A program made the translations under genes and the position numbers. From Prevotella sp. CAG:1185 (GTDB lineage Bacteria; Bacteroidota; Bacteroidia; Bacteroidales; Bacteroidaceae), in assembly GCA_000436695.1 (NCBI GenBank), contig HF992614.1, forward strand, positions 1 through 13,261: 13,261 bases of DNA. Reading direction: 5' to 3'. Position 1 is the stretch's first letter; every line of letters starts with the position of its first letter. The notes beneath the pieces are model-generated. The model saw only the letters and a program-made list of their open reading frames with translations. It did not search any database and was not told the DNA's origin. Below, piece by piece: positions 1 to 6,652 of this stretch.

Positions 1-409
1 CTGCCGTTGTTCCGTCATGATAACGTATGTCGAACGACTTCAGCCTCAACTTAAAGGGCAGTCTTAAGCTTGTGTTTCCGTCTTTACTGTTTACCTCATA
101 CGTATCCGTTGTCTCGCCGAGCCTAAGCCTCATCGTGCCTTGCGATGCCGACACATGAGTTAGCAGTGCGCCGAGGAGAATCACCACGAACGAGCCGTGA
201 AGCAGCAGCACCGACGCGCGCCTTATGCGTCTCTTCACGATATATGCCACGCCTGCAGCCGCCAGCAGTGCCCACATGACGGCAAACCACCATGAGCCGT
301 AAACAGCGTCAGCCACAAAGTCGCTGCCTCTATATTTCTCTGTTATCGTGGCCGCAGACATTATCGTTATAATACTTACGTAAAGGACAATGATTGAACG
401 GGAAAGCAT
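1..409 (-). CDS. ResB/CcsA-type cytochrome c biogenesis protein, N-terminal part (runs off the window)
   Basis: The frame reads from ATG at 409-407 to the window edge without a stop, giving 136 residues of the N-terminus. It starts with a hydrophobic segment (residues about 5-18), has a second one rich in W and A (about 38-55, containing SWWFAVMWALLAA), a basic stretch KRRIRR, and a third around HGSFVVILLGALLTH, followed by QGTMRLRLGE and LPFKLRLKSFDIRYHDGT. This layout matches the ResB-like N-terminal half of the large ResB/CcsA fusion proteins of Bacteroidetes, which export and attach haem to apocytochromes c at the outer face of the inner membrane. In relatives such genes often sit beside nrfHA, which would lie outside this window. 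The upstream neighbour on the same strand encodes a c-type cytochrome, a plausible client. The start lies 10 bp from an arm of the inverted repeat at 420-674. Family call is fairly sure; whether the CcsA half is present cannot be seen. Confidence 0.82.
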   Translation of the reverse strand, partial: MLSRSIIVLYVSIITIMSAATITEKYRGSDFVADAVYGSWWFAVMWALLAAAGVAYIVKRRIRRASVLLLHGSFVVILLGALLTHVSASQGTMRLRLGETTDTYEVNSKDGNTSLRLPFKLRLKSFDIRYHDGTTA

Positions 410-419
410 TGATTTATTA

Positions 420-674
420 GGAGTTAAAGAAGTTAGAGTAGTTAAAGGAGTTAAAGTCATATGCCTTGCTTTTATAAGTTAAGGGTAGTTAAAGAAATTA
501 AAGTCATGAACTTTGCTCTTAGAGGATAAAACAGTAAAAGCTATATGTTATTCTTTTATGTATAATGACATAATAGAAAATATTTCTTAGATTACATTAT
601 ATAATGTTCAAAAGGAATAAAGCCATAAAACATATGACTTTAACTCCTTTAACTACTCTAACTCCTTTAACTAC
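420..674. repeat. Long inverted repeat built of iterated 9-bp units
   Basis: Left arm 420-463 reads as four 9-bp units (GGAGTTAAA, GAAGTTAGA, GTAGTTAAA, GGAGTTAAA) plus GTCATATG. Right arm 631-674 is its reverse complement with 42 of 44 positions matching. The 167-bp interval (464-630) is AT-rich and has no gene. The right arm begins 10 bp beyond the stop codon of the di-haem oxidoreductase, and the left arm ends 10 bp before the start of the cytochrome biogenesis gene. A minus-strand transcript through this spacer could form a 44-bp stem. It may act as a terminator-like or processing element, or be a small non-autonomous mobile element. No transposase and no obvious target duplication flank it. 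Confidence 0.85.
476..511 (+). repeat. Third copy of the 9-bp repeat unit inside the inverted repeat
   Basis: Within the loop of the 420-674 element, units AAGTTAAGG, GTAGTTAAA and GAAATTAAA are followed by GTCAT. This has the same orientation and the same terminal GTCAT as the left arm, and 485-507 matches the complement of the right arm at 21 of 23 positions. It could therefore pair with the right arm instead of the left arm, giving two mutually exclusive hairpins. Confidence 0.75.
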
Positions 675-683
675 AAAAAATAA

Positions 684-2393
684 TCATATCGACTGTAAGA
701 ACTTCACCACAGCATCGCGGTCGGACTTGCTGAGGTTATAGAATTTTTCGGCTGATGTGTATGCATCGCTTTCCTTGCTGTAGGCATGCCACATTATAGC
801 CTCAATCTCATTGCGTGCGCGGCAGTCGTGCAGACGGTCTTGCGCTCCGGTGTTGACAAGCGACAGGCCACGGCCCCATAGCGGCGTGGTGCGGCACCAT
901 GAACCGTGAATGTCGTTTATCATGTGCAGACGATGCTGCACGAAGTCTGAATAAGGATAAATCTTCTGGCGCGGATACTTTGGCAACGGTTTGTCTTTTA
1001 TCACGTCAGGAGTCCAATAATTGTCGTCGCCTGTCGTCCACGACGGACGGTGACATGAGGCGCAGCCAATCTCCATAAACAGTTTCTTGCCGCGCTGCAC
1101 ATCAGGGTCGTTAAGGTTGCGGGCACGCGGAATGGCCAGTCCGCGGTGCCACACCATGAAGGCATAAAAGTTATCTGTGCTCATCTCTGGCTCAAAGTTG
1201 TGCCACTGGTTGTCAAACTGGTTGGTGCTTGGCGACAGCAGATTCTTCACAGCATCGGCAATACCGTCGTCAGTTCCGTCGGCATAATACGGCGACGTAG
1301 GGTCTTTCTTTATTGCATCTATTACATCCTGATTTTTCGACATGGCTAAGGCCCATGCGTCGGTGGTGTATAGCTTCGGACGGTCAGGACGGCTCACGTT
1401 AGGAATGTTCCACATGGCATTGGCTCCTGCACCGTCCTGCAGGCTGGCACGTGTCAGCGCATAAGTGTAACGCTTAATCATGCCTGTAACAGGTGTGCCG
1501 TCGGCCAGTGCGCCCGATGAGCTCCATGATGTATAATACGCAGTTGAAGCCCAGTCGTTGGCAGCCTTGTCCCACATCGACGGGTTAAGCTCAACATATT
1601 TGGCTTCCTCCTGATATTGTTTTTTTATAGAGTCCTCGGGTATGGCATCAATGAGTCCAGTGCCTATTATACCGATTGTCGACTCAAGGCGCACGGCAAT
1701 ATTTGTAGGCTTTGGGTCTGTGTTGAACGCATCCTGAGATATTGTCACCTCAGGATATATCAGCTGATACTTCTCTCCGTCAGGAAACTCAGTTGCCGAC
1801 AGTCCGCTCGGCATCGTGCCCTCTACGGTTTTCCATGTCATACTTATCTTATCTTCGTCAACAGGAGGCAGAAACGGCGACACGGCCTGTGTCTGCGGCA
1901 TGCCCGTAACTTCGCTGATGTACGGTCCGTCGTTGCTGTTGGCACCGTCGTCAGGATGATATATCACAAGCAGGTAGCCATTGCCGAATCCGGCTCTGTA
2001 CGACTCCTGGCGCTTGCCGTGGCCGTAGCCCGGATGACAGTCTATACACGATTTGCGAACAGACGCCGGACCGAGACCGTTGAATGGCGGAGTGCTTGTG
2101 TTAAAGTTGCGCTCAAAGAGCACCTCGCCAAGATGAAACTCACTCATAAGCCCCATACTCTCCACCACAGGTGTATTATCCTCATAACATCCAGCACCAA
2201 CGTTTTCGGTTGTACCCAGCTTGCCTCCCGGGTACCACTCATCCGACGAGAAGTTGCCAACATCCTGTCCTATATACTCTATGTCGCCTGTGTTCTCCGG
2301 TAGACGGTCATCATCCGTACATGCATGAAACGACATACATGCATACGCCGCAAGGGCGATAAAACAAAAGTTTTTGTTATTTCTAAAATTCAT
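684..2393 (-). CDS. Di-haem c-type cytochrome lipoprotein, DHOR/DUF1111 family
   Basis: 569 residues. The N-terminus has a short hydrophobic segment ending in SFHAC, with Cys25 a likely lipidation site followed by acidic TDDD, as in Bacteroidetes surface or periplasmic lipoproteins. Two haem-binding motifs are visible: CIDCH at 116-120 and CASCH at about 444-448, the second within GKKLFMEIGCASCHRP. The C-terminus carries the family hallmarks PYSDFVQH, RTTPLWGRG, LHDCRAR and EAIMWHAYSKE. The family (putative di-haem oxidoreductase or peroxidase, related to MauG-type enzymes) is established, but its substrate is not. In Pseudomonas and other bacteria DUF1111 genes lie in iron-regulated operons with imelysins, matching the imelysin gene 148 bp upstream here. 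C500 and C524 occupy places where I would expect other residues in relatives; the meaning is unknown. The strong hairpin at 2473-2515 lies in the leader. Family assignment sure, function inferred. Confidence 0.9.
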   Translation of the reverse strand: MNFRNNKNFCFIALAAYACMSFHACTDDDRLPENTGDIEYIGQDVGNFSSDEWYPGGKLGTTENVGAGCYEDNTPVVESMGLMSEFHLGEVLFERNFNTSTPPFNGLGPASVRKSCIDCHPGYGHGKRQESYRAGFGNGYLLVIYHPDDGANSNDGPYISEVTGMPQTQAVSPFLPPVDEDKISMTWKTVEGTMPSGLSATEFPDGEKYQLIYPEVTISQDAFNTDPKPTNIAVRLESTIGIIGTGLIDAIPEDSIKKQYQEEAKYVELNPSMWDKAANDWASTAYYTSWSSSGALADGTPVTGMIKRYTYALTRASLQDGAGANAMWNIPNVSRPDRPKLYTTDAWALAMSKNQDVIDAIKKDPTSPYYADGTDDGIADAVKNLLSPSTNQFDNQWHNFEPEMSTDNFYAFMVWHRGLAIPRARNLNDPDVQRGKKLFMEIGCASCHRPSWTTGDDNYWTPDVIKDKPLPKYPRQKIYPYSDFVQHRLHMINDIHGSWCRTTPLWGRGLSLVNTGAQDRLHDCRARNEIEAIMWHAYSKESDAYTSAEKFYNLSKSDRDAVVKFLQSI

Positions 2394-2472
2394 AATATAT
2401 TGTTTTAAGATTATTTTAGCACTTACTTTCTTTCAGCGTTTAACGATTGTATTTTTAATAAACCTACATAAA

Positions 2473-2515
2473 GTTATACCACGCAAGTTGCGCAGGCAAC
2501 TTGCAATGGCATAAC
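2473..2515. repeat. Intercistronic hairpin between imelysin and di-haem oxidoreductase genes
   Basis: A perfect 9-bp inverted repeat, GCAAGTTGC (2483-2491) and GCAACTTGC (2496-2504), encloses the 4-base loop GCAG. It is extended outward, after a short internal mismatch, by GTTAT-CCA against TGG-ATAAC. The structure lies about 27 bp after the imelysin stop and 80 bp before the next start. On the minus strand only three T residues follow the stem, so it looks more like an mRNA-processing, stabilising or attenuating stem than a full terminator. Confidence 0.7.
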
Positions 2516-2541
2516 TCATAATAACCATTAATATAGTGTTG

Positions 2542-3801
2542 TCAGTTGGAGGCAATCCATGCCGAAGCTGATGTAAGACTTGCATCGAGCGCCTCTATGG
2601 CAGCTATGGCATCAGCCACACACTGCGCCTTAGGATTGTCAACAAAGGCAGTGCCGCTGTTCTGGCATGCCGTGAGTTTATCGAGAGAGTTCCGTATGTT
2701 TGTTTCAAGCGTTGCAGCAAGTTCTGAGTTATACTTTTTCAAGTATGCCATAATCGACTTGCTTTCATTGCGCTTGCCCTCAACACCACCGTATAGGCTG
2801 TTCTCTATGCTTATTATGTTGTCGTAGAAGTCATAGAAAGAGCGCTTGCTGTATGGCGACTCGATATAGTTAGGATCTTCACCGCTGTAGGCCAGTCCCA
2901 TCTTCTGCGAATACACTTCTTTCGCAATGTTCTCGCATCCGCTCAACAATATGGTACTTGCCACCTCGCGCCACATGGCATAAGTACTTCCGGCCTGACC
3001 GGCGTTGAGCATATTTACGCCATAAGAGTTGTTGCCGCTGCCAACGGTGCAAGGCAGTTCACACTCGTCAACCACACGTGTACGCTGTTCCTCGGGTGCA
3101 TCGGCGTTCCACGAAACATTAAGCTGATAACATCTGTCGCGCAGGTCGCCTGCCACGGCTGTGGCATAAATAAGTTCTTCAAGTCCCGTCACATTTGTTG
3201 CAACTTTAACGAAATCCGGATCATCCTCAATGCCGCGCAGCTTCTCTATCTTGCGGTTTTCACCGTCGCGGAATATGATAAACTCAATGCCGTGGAATCC
3301 CAGCAGTTCCTGTCCAAGCTTATTGGCTGCATAAGATATGCCGTCTTCACCGTCAAGGTTAGCCACTTTGTCCGTATTCTTCAGCTCTGTCGCCAGTCCT
3401 TCGAGGTCGAGCGGCCATGTGTCGATGTGCGGATCTATGCCAAAGTCGGTTGCTGCTCCGAACAAGAAAGCCTCACTCTTTTCCCAATAAGCACGTGCGC
3501 TGAGGAATGTAGCACAAATGTTGTCTATCTCAGTCTGCGTAACTGTATTCGGATCTGTCTTGAATTTTTCCTTCACGGCATACAATTGTTCATAAAGGCT
3601 GTTGGTCTCGGTTGCCAGACTGCCATAAGTAGAATAAACAACATCGTTGACATATACACTGGCAGCCTCCTTTAAAAAGGCCTCTTTCTCCGTCAACGCA
3701 CTGCCGTCGTCACTGCCTTCATCATCACTGCATGACGAAAAGCCAAACATTACTGCTGCTCCTAGCATGAAAGCAAGGGGCAATTTAAAGATTTTTTCCA
3801 T
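2542..3801 (-). CDS. Imelysin-family (M75-type) lipoprotein
   Basis: 419 residues. The signal peptide ends at GFSSC, so Cys24 is the probable lipidated residue, followed by an acidic serine/aspartate linker. The imelysin hallmark GxHxxE is present as GFHGIEF (G168, H170, E173), and the first half contains the family-typical ARAYWEKSEAFLFG and FGIDPHIDTWPLD. Imelysins (IrpA, ICMP, EfeO M75 domain) are helical periplasmic or outer-membrane proteins tied to iron uptake. The peptidase label is historical, and GxHxxE is thought to be a metal or ligand site. The gene lies 95 bp after a porin gene and 148 bp before a DHOR cytochrome gene on the same strand, so the three are probably co-transcribed. 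The start at ATG 3801-3799 is chosen because it gives a complete lipoprotein signal. The protein has a single imelysin domain, with no EfeO cupredoxin domain visible. Confidence 0.92.
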   Translation of the reverse strand: MEKIFKLPLAFMLGAAVMFGFSSCSDDEGSDDGSALTEKEAFLKEAASVYVNDVVYSTYGSLATETNSLYEQLYAVKEKFKTDPNTVTQTEIDNICATFLSARAYWEKSEAFLFGAATDFGIDPHIDTWPLDLEGLATELKNTDKVANLDGEDGISYAANKLGQELLGFHGIEFIIFRDGENRKIEKLRGIEDDPDFVKVATNVTGLEELIYATAVAGDLRDRCYQLNVSWNADAPEEQRTRVVDECELPCTVGSGNNSYGVNMLNAGQAGSTYAMWREVASTILLSGCENIAKEVYSQKMGLAYSGEDPNYIESPYSKRSFYDFYDNIISIENSLYGGVEGKRNESKSIMAYLKKYNSELAATLETNIRNSLDKLTACQNSGTAFVDNPKAQCVADAIAAIEALDASLTSASAWIASN

Positions 3802-3896
3802 AGCTTACTTTGTTTTGTATTTATAATTACTCCGTTTTGTGTCTATAACCATTTGGTTCTTTCACCGACATTATGAACTTATGGCTCATCCAAACC

Positions 3897-5213
3897 TTAC
3901 AGGAAGAAGCCCTGATATGCCACGCCAATCGACACAGATGGCTCATCATTATATTTCGATTTAAGGAATCTTTTTGAGTATTCGCCCTTCACTACAATCT
4001 GTGGAAGGGGATAATAGTTAAGGCCTACGGCAATACGGCTTCGGTCAGTATATTCATAGTCAGCCTGGTCTGCGGCCGGTATATACGAGTCATAATACTC
4101 ATAACGGCCAAAGGCATACAGCTTTTGTTTCTTACTTCTAAGTTTCGGAATCTGTGAGAATATGTCATATCCGGCCTCTATTCCCGCTGCTACGGCATTC
4201 TTTCCCACTGGCGACTTCATATAAGGCGCACCACTTGACACCAGATTACGCTTTATAGAGCTAATCTTTGATGCATCGCTCACGTATCCATAGTCGGCAT
4301 TACCCCTCACAATCCAGTTATGCCCCGAATAGGTAAAATCAAAAGCTCCTATATATACATTGCCCTTAACCTTATCATTAGCCTTTCCTTCTCCTTCCAT
4401 ATCATGCGGATAAGTGTTGTGCATCGACTGCCCATAATATCCGCTAAGACCTATGCGCAGACCGGGTATCGTATAATTATCAATGCGTGCGGCAAAGCCA
4501 TACTTGTTGGCAACCTTAAACTCAAACGGCGAACCGGCACCGTTCTGCACCCAGTTGTCGCGGTCGAACATAAAGGCATCGAGTCCGGCAATAAACTGCA
4601 ACTCATAACGGAAGTCGCCTGAACGGCCCCAAAAGCTTATTCCTGTGTCGTGCCATGTACACGGAAGAATGGTCGACTCGCCCTCCGGACGGTAAACAGT
4701 AAAGAAGTTAAGCGGCTCATGATGGGCATTGGTAAGGCCAACAGGCACTACTATATGTCCAATACGGATGTTTGCCCAGCGTGCAAACGACTTCTGAATC
4801 CAAAATTGCTCCAGTTCCACTTCGCCGCCTTTCTCTGTTTCCTGTTCCCATTCGCCGGCCTCTTCAAACTCTTTCTCAACGGCTCCGCCGGATCCTCCGT
4901 GCTCAAACTCAATCTCACTCGACATAGTCCAGCCCTTTCCGAAGTCATAGCTTATATATATCACGGCATGAGGAATGTCAAAACGCCCATGGCTCGGGTC
5001 GTTTTTATACTGGCTTGCATTTGAATAGCGATAAACATTGTCGCTGTAGAAATTGCGCATAAGCGCCACCTCGCCATACCCTCCAATGCTAAGACGATTG
5101 CCCTTGGCATGCTGATACACGCTGTCTGCAGCCGAATGCTGTGCCCGCACCTGCGCAGAAGCAAGCATAATGGCTGCGGCACATGTAAGAAAAGTTTTTC
5201 CTGTTAAATTCAT
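3897..5213 (-). CDS. Outer-membrane beta-barrel porin (OprO/OprP-like)
   Basis: 438 residues with a cleavable Sec signal (charged NLTGK, hydrophobic core, probable cut after ASAQVRAQ near residue 25). The rest alternates short amphipathic strands rich in Y, F, W and G. Examples are LSIGGYGEVAL near the start, IRIGHIVVPVGLTNAHHEP in the middle, and a final strand ending in aromatic VAYQGFFL, as expected for a BAM-inserted barrel. The pattern resembles Bacteroidetes phosphate-selective-porin-like proteins, but phosphate specificity cannot be inferred. Residues 113-135 form an unusually glutamate-rich stretch (11 Glu of 23). It is the first gene of a probable operon with imelysin and DHOR cytochrome genes, so it may admit the metal or haem-related ligand used by them; that is inference. 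A promoter with an embedded palindrome lies directly upstream. Confidence 0.8.
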   Translation of the reverse strand: MNLTGKTFLTCAAAIMLASAQVRAQHSAADSVYQHAKGNRLSIGGYGEVALMRNFYSDNVYRYSNASQYKNDPSHGRFDIPHAVIYISYDFGKGWTMSSEIEFEHGGSGGAVEKEFEEAGEWEQETEKGGEVELEQFWIQKSFARWANIRIGHIVVPVGLTNAHHEPLNFFTVYRPEGESTILPCTWHDTGISFWGRSGDFRYELQFIAGLDAFMFDRDNWVQNGAGSPFEFKVANKYGFAARIDNYTIPGLRIGLSGYYGQSMHNTYPHDMEGEGKANDKVKGNVYIGAFDFTYSGHNWIVRGNADYGYVSDASKISSIKRNLVSSGAPYMKSPVGKNAVAAGIEAGYDIFSQIPKLRSKKQKLYAFGRYEYYDSYIPAADQADYEYTDRSRIAVGLNYYPLPQIVVKGEYSKRFLKSKYNDEPSVSIGVAYQGFFL

Positions 5214-5240
5214 TTATGTCCGATTTTTAAAATTCTGATG

Positions 5241-5272
5241 CAAAGGTAATGTCTTGTAAAAATGTTTACAAT
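5241..5272 (-). promoter_or_regulatory. Bacteroidetes promoter with embedded palindromic operator for the porin operon
   Basis: On the minus strand TACCTTTG (5248 to 5241) matches the Bacteroidetes -7 consensus TAnnTTTG. ATTG (5272 to 5269) lies 20 bases upstream as a -33 element. Transcription would start near 5235, giving a leader of about 20 bases before the ATG at 5213. The palindrome TTGTAAA-AATG-TTTACAA (5254-5271, arms perfect) overlaps the -33 element and fills the spacer, the usual place for a repressor site. The regulator is not identifiable: the 7-4-7 layout is not a classical Fur box. Confidence 0.7.
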
Positions 5273-5315
5273 ACTTAAAAATCGGTAAAAATCAATTAAA
5301 GGAAATCGTAATTAG

Positions 5316-5334
5316 CATCACCTAAAAAGGTGAT
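5316..5334. repeat. Perfect short hairpin upstream of the porin promoter
   Basis: CATCACCT (5316-5323) and AGGTGATG (5327/5328-5334/5335 by loop choice) are exact reverse complements around an A-rich loop of about four bases. It lies about 45 bp upstream of the -33 element of the porin promoter. No T tract follows on the minus strand, so it is more likely a protein-binding palindrome or an incidental stem than a terminator. Confidence 0.5.
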
Positions 5335-5424
5335 GACTGCCCTTACTGCAGACTGTACTTTATTCAACAAAAAACATTACATGGCATAAAATGCCCATAA
5401 TTCCATTAAAAGGATATACAAAAT

Positions 5425-5472
5425 GCAATAAACAAAGCGCCGCATATACCTGCAAATAGGTATATGGGCGCT
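5425..5472 (-). terminator. Intrinsic terminator after the phosphatase gene
   Basis: Read on the minus strand, AGCGCC-C-ATATACCT pairs with AGGTATAT-GC-GGCGCT around a six-base loop (stem 5436-5472) and is followed by the T-rich TTTGTTTATTG. It lies 56 bp after the stop codon of the gene ending at 5529. A smaller GCCAC/GTGGC stem (5489-5508) precedes it. It separates the phosphatase transcript from the porin operon promoter. Confidence 0.8.
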
Positions 5473-5528
5473 AATAATAAATAGGTATGCCACCGGATTT
5501 GCAGTGGCAAAATATCGTCAGAATAACG

Positions 5529-6026
5529 TTAAATATGCTTTTCGAGCCATGCAATGATGCCGTCGCAGGCATCTTCTATAAGGTCGAGAGCCAGCTCGAA
5601 GTCGGCGTCGCCACCATAATATGGGTCGGGCACGGTGTCGTATTGCGGATGACGTGTCATAAAGTCGGCAGTGCACAAAATCTTCTTGCGGTCGTCGGCG
5701 TTGCGTGCCACACGATTAAGGTCTGCCACATTCTGATGATCCATAGCGAAGACATAGTCAAAGCGGCCGAAGTCGGCAGGCTTAATCTGCCTTGCCCTGC
5801 TGCTCAGGTCGTAGCCGCGGCTTGCTCCGTGCGCCCTCATGCGGCGGTCGGGCAACTGTCCTTCGTGCCATGAGCCAATGCCGGCAGAGTCTACCTCAAC
5901 GCGTCCCACAAGGTGCTTGTTGTCCTCAAGCTTATATTTAAGTATTGCCTCGGCAGCCGGAGAGCGGCATATATTGCCGAGACACACAAAGAGAAGAGAT
6001 TTCTTGTCAACTGGTTTCATAATCAA
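5529..6026 (-). CDS. Low-molecular-weight protein tyrosine phosphatase
   Basis: 165 residues, the full length of the family. The phosphate-binding loop C(X)5RS is CLGNICRS with nucleophile Cys15 and Arg21, followed by PAAEAI. SAGIGSWHEGQ is the usual next block, and the general-acid loop is DPYYGG with Asp134. Such enzymes dephosphorylate tyrosine on proteins; in many bacteria they counteract a BY-kinase controlling capsule or exopolysaccharide export. No such kinase is in this window. The gene follows the second acyltransferase by 47 bp on the same strand and ends before a good terminator, so it is probably the last gene of that transcript. Two possible starts exist, ATG at 6026 and ATG at 6020 (residue 3); either gives an intact protein. 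Confidence 0.95.
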   Translation of the reverse strand: MIMKPVDKKSLLFVCLGNICRSPAAEAILKYKLEDNKHLVGRVEVDSAGIGSWHEGQLPDRRMRAHGASRGYDLSSRARQIKPADFGRFDYVFAMDHQNVADLNRVARNADDRKKILCTADFMTRHPQYDTVPDPYYGGDADFELALDLIEDACDGIIAWLEKHI

Positions 6027-6073
6027 AGAATGATGTTTATTGATTTTAATAACGAAAAGCCGGCGCGGCCTAT

Positions 6074-6634
6074 TTACTTATTCACCACGGGACGGCGCTT
6101 AACCACGGCAGGATTGCCGGCAGCGAGCGAGTCGTCGGGAATGTCTTTCGTAACAACGCTTCCCGCAGCTATTATGCAGCGCTTGCCTATCGTTACGCCC
6201 GGGCACACCACAACGCTGCCGCAGAGCCACGTGTCATCGCCTATTGTAACAGACAGGGCAGCCTCAACCGACTGCCTGCGCGCCACATAGTCCATAGGAT
6301 GTTGGGGCGTGTATATCTGGCAGTTAGGACCTATCAGCACGTTGTCGCCTATGGTGATTCGGCCTCCGTCGAGCATCACGCAGTTATAGTTAACGAACAC
6401 GTTGCGGCCAATGGTTATGCCGTTGCCGTGGTCGCAGTGAAATGGCGGGCACACGGTGCTGTCTTTCGGTATGCCTGGTATAAGGTCTTCTATCATCTCA
6501 CGATAGCAGTCGTCTATTATCGTTACGGTCTGCAGCCTTGCGCAGAGCCTCTTGGCGTGGTCAAGGCTCTTGGCTATCTCCGGGTCGGAGAAGTTGTAGA
6601 ACTGGCCACTGCGCATTTTCTCAAATTCGGTCAT
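6074..6634 (-). CDS. Maltose/galactoside-type O-acetyltransferase (hexapeptide family)
   Basis: 186 residues. The N-terminal helical Mac-like segment (EFEKMRSGQFYNFSDPEI) is followed by PPFHCDHGNGITIGRNVFV and repeated [LIV]-G-x-x hexapeptides forming a left-handed beta helix. The acceptor-side catalytic His is His112 in YTPQHPMD, and the end has IGKRCIIAAGSVVTKDIPD and AGNPAVVKRRP. This is the sugar O-acetyltransferase group (Maa/LacA/NodL-like), which moves an acetyl group from acetyl-CoA to a sugar hydroxyl in the cytoplasm. The actual sugar is unknown. It starts 18 bp after the stop of another hexapeptide acyltransferase, indicating co-transcription. All key residues appear intact. Confidence 0.9.
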   Translation of the reverse strand: MTEFEKMRSGQFYNFSDPEIAKSLDHAKRLCARLQTVTIIDDCYREMIEDLIPGIPKDSTVCPPFHCDHGNGITIGRNVFVNYNCVMLDGGRITIGDNVLIGPNCQIYTPQHPMDYVARRQSVEAALSVTIGDDTWLCGSVVVCPGVTIGKRCIIAAGSVVTKDIPDDSLAAGNPAVVKRRPVVNK

Positions 6635-6652
6635 TTTTCTTTTGGTATTATG

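Noticed and set aside
420..674. CRISPR array
   Set aside because: Units are 9 bp and contiguous without spacers, arranged as inverted arms, and no cas gene is nearby.
420..674. Insertion sequence
   Set aside because: There is no transposase frame between the arms and no flanking target duplication. A MITE remains possible and is noted in the finding.
1617..2303. 228-codon plus-strand open frame opposite the di-haem cytochrome gene
   Set aside because: It lies wholly antisense to a gene with two haem motifs and family signatures, has an arginine- and cysteine-rich unnatural composition, and no promoter.
3847..3858. AACCA-TT-TGGTT palindrome between porin and imelysin genes
   Set aside because: The arms are only five bases with a two-base spacer, and no promoter element accompanies it.
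5254..5271. Fur box in front of the porin operon
   Set aside because: The palindrome has 7-4-7 spacing and lacks the GATAAT-type hexamers of a Fur site, so it is reported only as an unidentified operator.
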